Source of the DNA: Chitinophagaceae bacterium
GTDB taxonomy: Bacteria; Bacteroidota; Bacteroidia; Chitinophagales; Chitinophagaceae
Length of the DNA stretch: 64,000 nt
Reading direction: 5' to 3'
Assembly: GCA_016710935.1 (NCBI GenBank)
Contig: JADJTY010000001.1
Span: 598,045 to 662,044, forward strand
Positions within the stretch are counted from its first letter, which is position 1. The number at the start of each line of letters is the position of its first letter. The position numbers and the translations under genes are program-made. Positions 1-8,289 of the stretch are shown one piece after another. The notes beneath the pieces are model-generated. The model was given only the letters and a program-made list of their open reading frames with translations. It made no database searches and was not told where the DNA came from.

Positions 1-1725
1 TGTTTATGCCGTCAAAAAAAAGGCTGTCCTGTCCGTTGAAGGTAGATGGGCGCCTGACTATTCCATCATTTAAAATGGTGTGAAACCCGTTCAATTCGAA
101 ATGAAATTTTTGATTGATATTTTTAATAATGCCTAACTCAAAATTCCAGGCATATTCCCGTTTCAGGTCAGGGTTAGGAACGGTTACATTTCCGGGAGCA
201 CTTTCAAACAGTTTACCAATATCATCAACATTGGGCATGCGGTATCCTGTTGAAATATTGCCATTGAGTTGCCAGCTGGTTGCAGGACGAAAAACCAATC
301 CCAGGTTGCCGGTAAAAGCACCGTCTTTTAATTCAGCCTTTTTATATGGGGACTTGATGAAAGTGGTATCAAAAGTTGCGTTAAGCGTATTATAGCTGTA
401 TCGTACACCTGTTGTAACAGTAAACTTAGGCGTAAAATTTACCTTGTAACTGCTATACACACCCGAAGTACTCCAGGTGCTGCCATCCGGATATCTGCTA
501 ACACCCGGCACCCGCACATTGGTAACTATATTGGTTTTATTGCCGGTAGATCCTACTTTGTTGTGTACATATTCAATACCATAAAACAACTCTCCTTTGC
601 CAAGCTTTTTCGTTGCATCTATATTAAAACTGATGGCATTAACTTTTTCAGCCTGCGTGTTACGGGTATTGTTTGCCCTGGTTCTGTCAATACGGCTTTC
701 ATCATAATTCTGATAGGCAATGGTTGTGCGTAACCCATCATACACAACATTCTTTTTGCTGTGTAATACCTGAACATTATGCATGCGCCAAAGCATCGGG
801 CCGTATTCCCATTCAGCAAATCTCAATCTCCCGTTTCTGTATTGAATCAACCTGTCGTACCTGGCAGCATCTCCTGTTCCTGCGTAAGTAAAACTATACT
901 GCATATCTAAATGCTCCGTCGGTTTAAAACGGATCTTTTGTAAAAAATTGATCTGCTCATACCCACTGAAGCGTTGTATCCTTGGGTCGGTATTTTTAAC
1001 AATACTGTCAATGCCATTAATTCTTTCTACATATTCAGGCCTCAGGTAACTATCCTGTCCGCCATTTTTACCCATTTTCAGATCATCAAATTTGCTGTAG
1101 GTGAAAGACGAAAGGAACGACCATTTTTTTAATCCCAGGTTGATATCTGCATGAACAGTATTTTCTTTATTTGCAGTAGAATATCTTGCCACGGCGCTTC
1201 CGGAAATCAGCATTTTTTTCTCTGTAACAAAACGGGGATTCAATGTATGAAAATCCATCACACCACCGATAGCATCGCTACCGTAAATTAAAGAACCGGG
1301 CCCAAAGATCACTTCAGCGGTTTGGGTACTAAGTGCATCAATACTGATAATGTTTTGCAGATTGCCACTGCGGTAGATGGCATTGTTCATACGAACACCA
1401 TCTATGACCAGTAAGATCCTGTTGGTTGCAAATCCACGTATCATAGGACTTCCGCCACCCAACTGACTTTTTGAACAAATACAGTTCCGGTTTGCGAAAG
1501 CATATCGGCTGCTGTTTGCGGGTTGTTGCGTAAAATTTCAATTTTGTTAACCTTGCTGATTTTATTGGGAACCTCATTTAGTTTTTGTTCCCATTTATTT
1601 ACTGAAACCACCACTTCCTCCATATTAACCTGCTTTACGGAAGTATCAGGTTTATTGTTTTCCTCCTGGGAAAATCCGGCAACGGTTAATAATAGTAAAC
1701 CACATGATATAAAGATCCTTTTCAT
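1..1725 (-). CDS. TonB-dependent outer membrane receptor, haem/haemoglobin type (frameshifted, C-terminus beyond window)
   Basis: The gene starts at the ATG at 1725 with a signal peptide (MKRIFISCGLLLLTVAGFSQ). A TonB-box/plug region follows (VVVSVNKWEQKLNEVP, then QTAADMLSQTGTVFVQK). The reading frame breaks in a run of five T at 1468-1472. One more base restores the plug motif SQLGGGSPMIRGF, then ILLVIDGVRMNNAIYRSG and GPGSLIYGSDAIGG, and the barrel reads open to the left edge. GGGSP-RGF-DGVRMNNAIYR is typical of haem/haemoglobin receptors of Bacteroidota (family knowledge), which import iron compounds across the outer membrane with TonB energy. The C-terminal barrel end lies outside the window. 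The neighbouring Haem_bd protein fits a haem role, but the ligand is inferred. The frameshift is probably a sequencing error. Confidence 0.85.
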
Positions 1726-1779
1726 GAAAATTAATTTAGCGAAATAAATAATGATCACTACGCTATAACATAGTGAACC

Positions 1780-1797
1780 AGCACTTCTATAAGTGCT
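1780..1797. promoter_or_regulatory. Palindromes upstream of the TonB receptor, possible operator
   Basis: A perfect 7-bp inverted repeat (AGCACTT, CTAT loop, AAGTGCT) lies 55 bases upstream of the receptor start. A second imperfect one, CACTA...TAGTG at 1756-1775, lies between it and the gene. The position suits an iron- or haem-responsive operator, but the sequence is not a Fur box I recognise. It could equally be the terminator stem of the small gene upstream. Confidence 0.3.
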
Positions 1798-1820
1798 TTG
1801 AATTAGCAATATGAGATTTC

Positions 1821-2327
1821 TTAACAGGGTGGGTGTATAGGGAGGCGACAAGGCGCAGTAGGTATCATTTCATCAAACTGGCAATATTGCTGCGAAACAA
1901 ATTGCCAGCATATTTCATCAGTTGTTTCATGTTGACTGGCATAAGCCGGGAAAAATAAAAATTTGATTGCAGGCTCACTTAATGGACTGCCAAACTGATT
2001 TTTCTGCAGCGCAAGTTTTACAATCTGTTGTACCAGCTTATCTTCCTTATGATCAAAAAAACCGGTGAGTGACAGGCTGGAGCCATTTTTTGAATAAGAT
2101 TTTACATCAAATAATTTACCATTAAAGAGTATCTCTTTTTCGGGTTTTACCCAATAAACAGCTGATGTAGCAACCGTAATGGTTTGCAGGATCTCTTTGC
2201 TGAACTTTTCATTTCGTTGTGCTTGTGCGATCTGTTGTTTTACCAATACCGAAATAGAAAAAAATAAAGGTGTTGCCAGTATCAGCAACAGCACAAAAGC
2301 AGTAAATATTTTTTTGCAACGGTACAT
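1821..2327 (-). CDS. Small hypothetical protein with one N-terminal membrane segment
   Basis: I do not recognise this protein. It is about 168 residues long, starting at MYRCKKIFTAF (ATG at 2327). An in-frame TTG slightly upstream would add six hydrophobic residues but looks less likely. Residues 6-26 form a single hydrophobic segment, either a signal anchor or a signal peptide. The rest is soluble and contains VYWVKPEKEILFNGKLFDVKSY. The C-terminus is cysteine- and proline-rich (APCRLPIHPPC). It sits between a Haem_bd gene and a TonB receptor on the same strand, so a role in the same uptake or sensing module is possible. That is an inference from position only. Confidence 0.6.
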   Translation of the reverse strand: MYRCKKIFTAFVLLLILATPLFFSISVLVKQQIAQAQRNEKFSKEILQTITVATSAVYWVKPEKEILFNGKLFDVKSYSKNGSSLSLTGFFDHKEDKLVQQIVKLALQKNQFGSPLSEPAIKFLFFPAYASQHETTDEICWQFVSQQYCQFDEMIPTAPCRLPIHPPC

Positions 2328-2354
2328 GAGATAGAAAAAAAGCAAAGTTAGCGG

Positions 2355-2852
2355 TTATTTTTTTCTGACTAAGCTATCTGCCGGGTAATTGGCTTTAATG
2401 GTATCCCTTACAGCAGTAACCCAGTTAGCCAGTGTAAGTTTTTGCTGATCACTTAGTTTAGAATTTTTGTGTATCCACAAATACGATTCCAGCGGCATTT
2501 CATTTTCTTTAACTTCCTTATTGATCTCTTCTAATTTTCTATATTGTCTGGCTATCCTGTACGAGGCAAACTCCGAAAAATTTAATTCCTTTTTTCCTTC
2601 TTTTACATGATCTGCAAGCCACCAGGCAGCAGGCTGTATTTCGGCATACCATGGATAAACCGTGTTGTTGCTGTGGCAATCGTAGCAACTGGTTTTAAGT
2701 ATTGCCTCCACATCTGCCGGTACCGCGTAAATTTTACTGATATCGTTATTGCTGATACCATCGGCCCTGTTTTTTGCAGGACGAATAAACTGTATAATAA
2801 TAAAAGCTACCAATAATAGCTGAAAGGTTCTTTTTAAAATTTTCTTAAGCAT
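2355..2852 (-). CDS. Haem-binding domain protein (Haem_bd, c-type CxxCH)
   Basis: This is a 165-residue protein with an N-terminal membrane or signal segment (KRTFQLLLVAFIIIQFIRP). It then has the Haem_bd signature: a CYDCHSNNT haem-attachment motif near residue 55, followed by YPWYAEIQPAAWW and a DHVKEGKKELNFSEF stretch. Family knowledge: these are periplasmic or membrane-anchored mono-haem c-type proteins, often found near cytochrome c peroxidases or metal-uptake genes. It ends 27 bases before the small membrane protein gene on the same strand, so the two are probably co-transcribed. The electron partner is unknown. Confidence 0.88.
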   Translation of the reverse strand: MLKKILKRTFQLLLVAFIIIQFIRPAKNRADGISNNDISKIYAVPADVEAILKTSCYDCHSNNTVYPWYAEIQPAAWWLADHVKEGKKELNFSEFASYRIARQYRKLEEINKEVKENEMPLESYLWIHKNSKLSDQQKLTLANWVTAVRDTIKANYPADSLVRKK

Positions 2853-2870
2853 AGGTTTTGATTTGTGTAT

Positions 2871-4430
2871 TTAATTAATTAAAATATTTCCCGTCATTTC
2901 TTTGGGAACAGGTAAATTCATGAGCGTTAAAATGGTTGGCGCAATATCGCCCAATTTTCCGGCATTGATAGTTCCCCTCCAGGTATTATCAATTAAAAAA
3001 AGCGGAACCAGGTTTAAAGTATGTGCTGTATTAGGTGATCCATCTTCGTTAATGGCGTAATCGGCATTACCATGATCGGCTGTTAAAAAAACTGCATAGT
3101 CATTTTGCAGGGCAGCAGTAACAACTTTTTCAACACATTGGTCAACTGTTTCCACTGCTTTAATAATAGCTTCCCAAACGCCTGTATGTCCTACCATATC
3201 TGCATTTGCAAAGTTCAGGCAAATAAAGTCAGCCTCCCCACCCCCCAAAGGGGGGATTTCGGAACTCAATAATTTGTTGTTCTTTTCTATTTCTTTTACG
3301 ATTGCTTCTGTTACTTCGAAAGCACTCATTTCGGGTTGTAAATCATACGTGGCAACTTTGGGAGACTGGATCATAATTCTTTTTTCGCCTTCAAAAGGCA
3401 CTTCTCTTCCGCCACTAAAAAAGAAACTTACGTGTGGATATTTTTCTGTTTCTGCAATCCGTATCTGGGTTTTATGGTTTTGTTCCAGAATTTCGCCAAG
3501 CGTATTTTTCAGATCATCATTATCAAAAATAATATGCACGTTATTGAATTTTTGATCGTACTGCGTCATAGTGGTATAATGCAGTTGCAGTTTTTTCATT
3601 TCAAATTCAGGCATATCTGTTTGTGTGAGCACTTCAGTTATTTCCCTGCACCTGTCTGTTCTGAAATTAAAACAGATCACCGCATCCCCTTCCTGAATTT
3701 TAACGTTCGGTATGGTTTTGTTGATGATAGGTTTGATGAACTCATCAGTAACGCCTGCTTCATAAGATGCTTTAACAGCATTTAATATGTCACCTGAATT
3801 TTCTCCTATACCGTTAACAAGTGCATCGTATGCAAGTTTTACCCTTTCCCACCGTTTGTCACGGTCCATTGCATAATAGCGGCCGGTGATGCTGGCAATT
3901 TTGCCGGTGGATGTATCAAGATGATTTTGCAGATCTGTTAAAAATCCAAGACCGCTTTTAGGGTCAGTATCCCTGCCATCGGTAAATGCATGTACAAGTA
4001 CGTTGGTTAACCCTTCAGCCTTACAAAGACTGGTTATTGCTTTAACATGGTTTACATGCGAATGCACACCACCATCACTTACCAAACCAACCAGATGCAA
4101 AGGCTTTTCATTTTCTTTTGCATAATGAATGGCTTTAAGCAGCGATTCATTTTTAACAAATTCGCCGGTTTTAATGGCCACATTTATACGTTGTAATTCC
4201 TGGTATACAATACGGCCAGCCCCTAAATTTAAATGCCCCACTTCGCTGTTGCCCATTTGTCCTTCGGGCAGGCCAACATCTTCGCCACAGGTAACTAAGG
4301 TTGTATGGGGGTATTTTGTATACAATGAACTTACAAAAGGCGTTTTGGCATGCCGGATGGCATCACTTTTTTCAACTTTCCCCAATCCCCAGCCATCCAT
4401 AATAATGAGTATAACTTTTTTATCTTCCAT
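2871..4430 (-). CDS. gpmI: 2,3-bisphosphoglycerate-independent phosphoglycerate mutase
   Basis: This cytosolic glycolytic enzyme interconverts 3- and 2-phosphoglycerate using two Mn ions. The N-terminal metal site IIMDGWG is at residues 9-15, and the phosphoserine motif GQMGNSEVGHLNLGAGR is near residue 60. The transferase domain has HAFTDGRDTDP and the C-terminal metal sites are NFANADMVGHTG and TADHGNAD. Length is 519 residues against about 510 usual. The excess is largely explained by a short in-frame insertion, IPPLGGGEA, just before DFICLNFANADMVG, encoded by a G/C-rich palindromic repeat (listed separately). The insert lies next to a metal-ligand strand, so whether it is tolerated in a surface loop is worth knowing. 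It is transcribed divergently from the DUF4783/nadC group. Confidence 0.96.
   Translation of the reverse strand: MEDKKVILIIMDGWGLGKVEKSDAIRHAKTPFVSSLYTKYPHTTLVTCGEDVGLPEGQMGNSEVGHLNLGAGRIVYQELQRINVAIKTGEFVKNESLLKAIHYAKENEKPLHLVGLVSDGGVHSHVNHVKAITSLCKAEGLTNVLVHAFTDGRDTDPKSGLGFLTDLQNHLDTSTGKIASITGRYYAMDRDKRWERVKLAYDALVNGIGENSGDILNAVKASYEAGVTDEFIKPIINKTIPNVKIQEGDAVICFNFRTDRCREITEVLTQTDMPEFEMKKLQLHYTTMTQYDQKFNNVHIIFDNDDLKNTLGEILEQNHKTQIRIAETEKYPHVSFFFSGGREVPFEGEKRIMIQSPKVATYDLQPEMSAFEVTEAIVKEIEKNNKLLSSEIPPLGGGEADFICLNFANADMVGHTGVWEAIIKAVETVDQCVEKVVTAALQNDYAVFLTADHGNADYAINEDGSPNTAHTLNLVPLFLIDNTWRGTINAGKLGDIAPTILTLMNLPVPKEMTGNILIN
3231..3258 (-). repeat. G/C-rich palindromic repeat inserted in frame in gpmI
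   Basis: On the coding strand the run reads ATCCCCCC-TTT-GGGGGG followed by TGGGGAGGCTGA. It encodes IPPLGGGEA between two conserved segments of GpmI. A near-identical run (ATCCCCCC-TT-GGGGGG-TGGGGGGGCTGA) occurs at 35687-35714 in the same reading frame and orientation inside the IscA-like gene. GpmI homologues as I know them lack these residues. Confidence 0.75.
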
Positions 4431-4520
4431 CCGATAAAACTAAAATATTTGCAGCTAATTTTGACTGATTATTGTCATTTGGGTATAAATAGCGCCAAAA
4501 CATAGTACTTTTAGGAAGTC

Positions 4521-4537
4521 TTGGCACGTTTTTAGTG
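4521..4537 (+). promoter_or_regulatory. Sigma-54-like promoter candidate upstream of the DUF4783 gene
   Basis: TTGGCACG at 4521-4528 matches the -24 half of the RpoN consensus (TGGCACG). The -12 half is weak: ten bases after GG the sequence has GT rather than GC. It lies about 30 bases upstream of the start at 4566 with the right orientation, in the divergent gap with gpmI. Confidence 0.28.
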
Positions 4538-4565
4538 AAATTATAGTTGTTTAAATATCCACACC

Positions 4566-4946
4566 ATGAAACGTTTTTTTACTTTGATCACCATCGGGGC
4601 AATGTTAAGTTCCTTTACTTTTTTTTCAAGTATAGAGGAAGTGATCACTGCCATGAAAGCAGGTAATGCCGCGGATATTGCCAGGTTCTTTGATAATACG
4701 GTGGAAATAAACACGCCGGATAAATCAAACAGCTATAGCAAAAGCCAGGCAGAACTGGTGCTGAGAGACTTTTTTAGCACCAATGTTGTCAAAAGTTTTA
4801 CTGTAAATCATAAAGGAGAAAATTCAGGTTCACAATTTTGCATCGGTACGCTGCTGACAAAAAACGGGACTTACAGAACAACTGTTTTTATGAAACTGAA
4901 AGGCGATAAACAGTTGTTGCAAACAATAACTTTTGAGAAGCAATAA
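4566..4946 (+). CDS. DUF4783 family secreted protein
   Basis: This 126-residue protein has a signal peptide (MKRFFTLITIGAMLSSFTFF, then SSIEEV). The mature part is an NTF2-like fold by family knowledge: EEVITAMKAGNAADIARFF, DNTVEINTPDKSNSYSKSQAE, then HKGENSGSQFCIGTLLTKNGTYR. DUF4783 proteins are common in Bacteroidota, often directly before nadC as here, and have no known function. A terminator follows at 4970, so it is probably not co-transcribed with nadC. Confidence 0.85.
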   Translation: MKRFFTLITIGAMLSSFTFFSSIEEVITAMKAGNAADIARFFDNTVEINTPDKSNSYSKSQAELVLRDFFSTNVVKSFTVNHKGENSGSQFCIGTLLTKNGTYRTTVFMKLKGDKQLLQTITFEKQ

Positions 4947-4969
4947 CACCTGCTAAAATTAAAAATACA

Positions 4970-4998
4970 AACCCCGGATCTTTTCGGGGTTTTGTTTT
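4970..4998 (+). terminator. Rho-independent terminator after the DUF4783 gene
   Basis: The stem AACCCCG - gatcttt(t) - CGGGGTT is followed by TTGTTTTTC. It closes the DUF4783 transcript, and the T tract runs directly into the nadC promoter region. Confidence 0.75.
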
Positions 4999-5010
4999 TC
5001 TGTTCTTCCG

Positions 5011-5018
5011 TAGCTTTG
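5011..5018 (+). promoter_or_regulatory. Bacteroidota -7 box TAGCTTTG directly before nadC
   Basis: TAGCTTTG matches the TAnnTTTG consensus of Bacteroidota sigma-A promoters. A TTTTG near 4990 is a plausible -33 element. Only five bases separate the box from the nadC ATG at 5024, so the transcript may be leaderless. Confidence 0.5.
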
Positions 5019-5023
5019 TTGTT

Positions 5024-5875
5024 ATGGATTATAACGATCAACTGAACTTTCTTATAAAAAATGCCCTTGCCGAAGATATTGGTAATGGCGACCACTCTAC
5101 CATTTCTTCTATTGATGCAACTGCAGAAGGCCGGGCTGTTTTAAAAATTAAGGAAGATGGCATACTAGCCGGTATGGAAGTGGCAGAAGCAATTTTCAGG
5201 TACATGCAGCCGGATATTGTTTTTACTGCGTTTAAAAAAGACGGCGACCCCATGCAATTTGGCGAAACCGCTTTTGAAGTAAAGGCAAAGGTACATACCA
5301 TTTTGCAATGCGAAAGGCTGGTTTTAAATTGTATGCAACGCATGAGTGGCATTGCCACTTTAACGGAACAGTATACCCGAAAATTACAACCGTATAAAAC
5401 CCGTTTACTGGACACCAGGAAGACCACGCCCAACTTCCGGCTGCTGGAAAAAGAAGCAGTGACAATTGGCGGTGGCGTTAATCACCGGTTTGGTTTGTAT
5501 GATATGATCATGCTGAAAGACAATCATATTGATTATTGTGGGGGTATTGAAAAAGCAATTGAGAAAGCTTACACGTATGTTCAGGAAAAAATGCCGGGTT
5601 TACAAATTGAAGTGGAGACCAGGAATATTGAAGATGTAAAAAAAGTTATGCAGGCAGGAAAAATAAACCGCATCATGCTGGATAATTTTAAGCCTGAACA
5701 GATTACCGAAGCATTAAAAATTATTGATGGTAAATATGAAACCGAAGCAAGTGGCGGAATTAACCTGGGTAATATTGAAGCCTATGCTGCAACCGGTGTT
5801 GATTATATCAGCAGCGGTGCCATTATTCACCAGGCAAGAAGCCTGGACCTGAGTTTGAAAGCTGTTGTCATCTGA
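5024..5875 (+). CDS. nadC: Nicotinate-nucleotide pyrophosphorylase (quinolinate phosphoribosyltransferase)
   Basis: This enzyme converts quinolinate and PRPP to nicotinate mononucleotide in de novo NAD synthesis. Its 283 residues are the usual length. Motifs seen: ALAEDIGNGDHST at the N-terminus, the RLVLNCMQRMSGIAT helix, LLDTRKTTPNFRLLEKEAV (substrate-binding Arg/Lys), HRFGLYDMIMLKDNHI, then EVETRN and MLDNF in the barrel and EASGGI near the end. The SUI1 gene starts 11 bases downstream, suggesting co-transcription. nadE, for the last step of the same pathway, is 4 kb away. Confidence 0.96.
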   Translation: MDYNDQLNFLIKNALAEDIGNGDHSTISSIDATAEGRAVLKIKEDGILAGMEVAEAIFRYMQPDIVFTAFKKDGDPMQFGETAFEVKAKVHTILQCERLVLNCMQRMSGIATLTEQYTRKLQPYKTRLLDTRKTTPNFRLLEKEAVTIGGGVNHRFGLYDMIMLKDNHIDYCGGIEKAIEKAYTYVQEKMPGLQIEVETRNIEDVKKVMQAGKINRIMLDNFKPEQITEALKIIDGKYETEASGGINLGNIEAYAATGVDYISSGAIIHQARSLDLSLKAVVI

Positions 5876-5886
5876 AAATAAAAATC

Positions 5887-6249
5887 ATGTCGAAGAAAAA
5901 GATACGCACAGCGTCCGGTGGGCAATCATTGAGTGGGTTGGTTTACTCAACCGATCCTGATTTTAAACTGCCGGATGAAAATTTTGAAGAGCAGGAAACT
6001 ATAGATCCGTCTCAACAGAAATTAAAAATAAGATTAGATACCAAGCATCGGGCTGGTAAAGCAGTTACGCTTGTTGAAGGTTTTATTGGCACTACAGCCG
6101 ATATGGAAGAGTTGGGAAAGAAGTTGAAATCATTCTGCGGTACCGGCGGCTCGGTTAAAGACGGAGAAATAATAGTGCAGGGCGATAACCGGGATAAGAT
6201 ATTACAATGGCTGCAGAAGAATGGATATAAATTTTCTAAAAAAATATAA
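5887..6249 (+). CDS. SUI1/eIF1-like translation factor (YciH family)
   Basis: This 120-residue protein carries the SUI1 domain in its C-terminal two thirds: KLKIRLDTKHRAGKAVTLVEGF, then ELGKKLKSFCGTGGSVKDGEIIVQGDNRDKI. The CGTGGSVKDGEIIVQGD block is the diagnostic eIF1/YciH signature. The family is thought to affect start-site fidelity on the small ribosomal subunit, but its bacterial role is not settled. It lies 11 bases after nadC and is probably in that transcript. The N-terminal 50 residues (SGLVYSTDP) are typical of bacterial YciH. Confidence 0.93.
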   Translation: MSKKKIRTASGGQSLSGLVYSTDPDFKLPDENFEEQETIDPSQQKLKIRLDTKHRAGKAVTLVEGFIGTTADMEELGKKLKSFCGTGGSVKDGEIIVQGDNRDKILQWLQKNGYKFSKKI

Positions 6250-6261
6250 AGATGCTGCTAA

Positions 6262-6486
6262 TCATTTTTGAGCGTCATCAGCAATACTCAACGCTCCACT
6301 CGGGCATTTCTTCACCTGGTCAATGATCTGCTGGGTTTCTGCTTTACTCATATCGATCCATGGCTTGCGGTGTGGGTCAAAAACCTCTCCCAGGCCTTTA
6401 ACACAAATACCCGAATGGATACACATATCGGGTTTCCAGTTGATGGTTATTTCTCCGTTATTGTAATGAAGTGTTTGTATGGGCAT
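6262..6486 (-). CDS. Divergent single-cluster 4Fe-4S ferredoxin (Fer4_19)
   Basis: This 74-residue protein has the pattern of the Fer4_19 family: NWKPDMCIHSGICVKGL around residues 16-32 and VKKCPSGALSI around residues 58-68. The three visible ligand cysteines (CIHSGIC and KCPSG) fit a divergent cluster site. A HRKPWIDMSKA segment in between is also family-typical. It is likely a small cytosolic electron carrier with unknown partner. It converges on SUI1 and is divergent from apaG. Confidence 0.85.
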   Translation of the reverse strand: MPIQTLHYNNGEITINWKPDMCIHSGICVKGLGEVFDPHRKPWIDMSKAETQQIIDQVKKCPSGALSIADDAQK

Positions 6487-6567
6487 TTGATGTAATTTAA
6501 CAATAAAGCGTTGCGTAATTTACAGAAAAAAGCTTTTTTTATGCATACTTTTACAAAAACCTACAGC

Positions 6568-6954
6568 ATGATCTCAAAAATATCTGAGGGTATTACTATA
6601 AGTGTGGAAACATACTATCAGCCTGAATACAGTAACCCTGTTAACAGTGAGTTTATGTTTGCCTACCGGATAACCATTGAAAACAATAATGCATTTCCGG
6701 TTCAGCTTTTACGCAGGCATTGGTACATTTACGACAGCAATGGCAGTATGCGTGAGGTTGAGGGCGAAGGTGTAGTGGGTGTGCAGCCGCAAATTAATCC
6801 CGGAGAATCTTATCAATATATCAGCGGTTGCAACCTGCGTTCGGAAATTGGCAAGATGCGTGGTACCTATCTTATGGAAAACATTAATAATAAAAAATCA
6901 TTTGATGCAGTTATTCCTGCATTTGACATGTGTGCCCCCTTTAAATTGAATTGA
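6568..6954 (+). CDS. apaG: ApaG domain protein
   Basis: This is a 128-residue beta-sandwich protein. I chose the ATG at 6568 because ApaG proteins begin close to MISKISEGITISVETYYQP; an in-frame upstream start would add a 19-residue tail. Conserved blocks are FAYRITIENN, QLLRRHWYIYDSNG, VEGEGVVGVQP, INPGESYQYISG and MRGTYLM. The family (also called CorD) was linked to Co/Mg efflux in Salmonella, and its biochemical role is unclear. It stands alone between two divergently placed genes. Confidence 0.93.
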   Translation: MISKISEGITISVETYYQPEYSNPVNSEFMFAYRITIENNNAFPVQLLRRHWYIYDSNGSMREVEGEGVVGVQPQINPGESYQYISGCNLRSEIGKMRGTYLMENINNKKSFDAVIPAFDMCAPFKLN

Positions 6955-7096
6955 TTTAACCTTTTTGGTTGCTGTTTTTGGCTTACCTTTGAGTGTTCAT
7001 AAACAGGCAGATCAGCAGGAATTCTGAATTAATTTTCAACAATAAATTCTGCTACTGATTATGCAATAATGTTTTGACAAACCATAAATATCTACC

Positions 7097-8200
7097 ATGG
7101 CAAAAATTACATTCTCAAACAGCAATAATGATTTTTATCAAAGTTTAAAAACTTCTGTAGATGCTTATTTTGCTAATAATAAAATTAAAAAGACAGGTGA
7201 CTGGAGATTATATTCCAAAACCATCATTTTAGTAACTACCGCTTTGGTTTGTTATGGTTTATTGATGTTTGGTGGTTTACAAAACTGGCAGGCATTGTTG
7301 ATCTGTGTTGTTTTTGGATGCTCTCTCGCATCTATTGGGTTTAGCGTTATGCACGATGCCAACCATGGCAGCTATTCTACAAAGCCCAAACTGAACGATT
7401 TTTTGGGATTGAGTTTAAATGCATTGGGAGCAAGTTCATACCTGTGGAAACAAAAGCACAACATCATTCACCACACCTACACAAACGTTGATGGCATTGA
7501 TGACGATATTGCCAAGAGTCCCATCATCCGGCATTGCGAATCGCAAAAATGGGTACCTGCGCATAAGGTTCAATATCTCTACCTGTTACCTGTGTATGCT
7601 TTATCAACTATTTTCTGGATCTACATTATGGATTTTACAAAATATTTTTCGCATAAAATATTCACTACAGAGGCCTGGAAGATGACCACAAAAAATCATA
7701 TTATTTTTTGGGCCACCAAAATTTTATATGTTACTTTTTATATCGTGCTGCCCATGATGGTTTGGGGATTTTTGCCCTGGCTGGTGGGTTATTTCGTATT
7801 GAATGCAGTAATGGGATTGATCTTATCACTTGTTTTTCAGCTGGCGCACGTGGTTGAAAATACTGAATTTGAACATGTAGCTTTAGATGCAACCAAACAC
7901 GTAGAAACTGCCTGGGCCGAGCACCAGATGAAGACCACTGCAAACTTTGCCATGGGCAATAAAGTGATCTCCTGGTTTGTTGGCGGGTTGAATTACCAGA
8001 TAGAGCATCATCTTTTTCCACGTATAAGTCACATACATTATCCGGAAATAAGCAAAATTGTGATGGAAAAAGCGAAAGCGTTTAACCTGCCTTATAATAA
8101 ATACGATACCATGACAGAAGCCGTTGCTTCACACTTCAGGGTAATGAAACAACTGGGTAAAAAGCCTGAACAGGTGGTGCGGCAGGTGCAGGCTGCATAG
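7097..8200 (+). CDS. Membrane fatty acid desaturase (acyl-CoA/acyl-lipid type)
   Basis: This 367-residue integral membrane di-iron enzyme introduces a double bond into fatty acyl chains. Three histidine boxes are visible: HDANHGSY near residue 91, HNIIHHTYTN near residue 126, and QIEHHLFP near residue 304. The Q-x-x-H-H form of the third box is typical of front-end (delta-5/delta-6-like) desaturases. Paired hydrophobic segments lie at about 46-90 and 160-250. There is no cytochrome b5 domain. A possible TACCTTTG promoter box at 6984-6991 would give a leader of about 100 bases. Regiospecificity cannot be read from the sequence. Confidence 0.93.
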   Translation: MAKITFSNSNNDFYQSLKTSVDAYFANNKIKKTGDWRLYSKTIILVTTALVCYGLLMFGGLQNWQALLICVVFGCSLASIGFSVMHDANHGSYSTKPKLNDFLGLSLNALGASSYLWKQKHNIIHHTYTNVDGIDDDIAKSPIIRHCESQKWVPAHKVQYLYLLPVYALSTIFWIYIMDFTKYFSHKIFTTEAWKMTTKNHIIFWATKILYVTFYIVLPMMVWGFLPWLVGYFVLNAVMGLILSLVFQLAHVVENTEFEHVALDATKHVETAWAEHQMKTTANFAMGNKVISWFVGGLNYQIEHHLFPRISHIHYPEISKIVMEKAKAFNLPYNKYDTMTEAVASHFRVMKQLGKKPEQVVRQVQAA

Positions 8201-8205
8201 ACCCG

Positions 8206-8276
8206 GCCCACTCCCAATCTTCGTTCCTTCCCTTTAGGGAATCCGCCAGCGGGCGCAGGAGGAAAGGCACAAGATT
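8206..8276. repeat. Intergenic repeat with CTTCGTTC...TCCCTTT core
   Basis: Between the desaturase and gldB (convergent genes) lies CTTCGTTCCTTCCCTTTAGG, containing the palindrome TTCCC-TTTA-GGGAA. This is followed by a CCGCCAGCGGGCG stem. The core closely resembles 35551-35575 after iscU, so both belong to one dispersed repeat family. It probably also acts as a terminator region. Confidence 0.5.
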
Positions 8277-8289
8277 GAAGCGAATATTT

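Noticed and set aside
4871..5433. Minus-strand frames across DUF4783 and nadC.
   Set aside because: Shadows of nadC and DUF4783; no family match and no start context.
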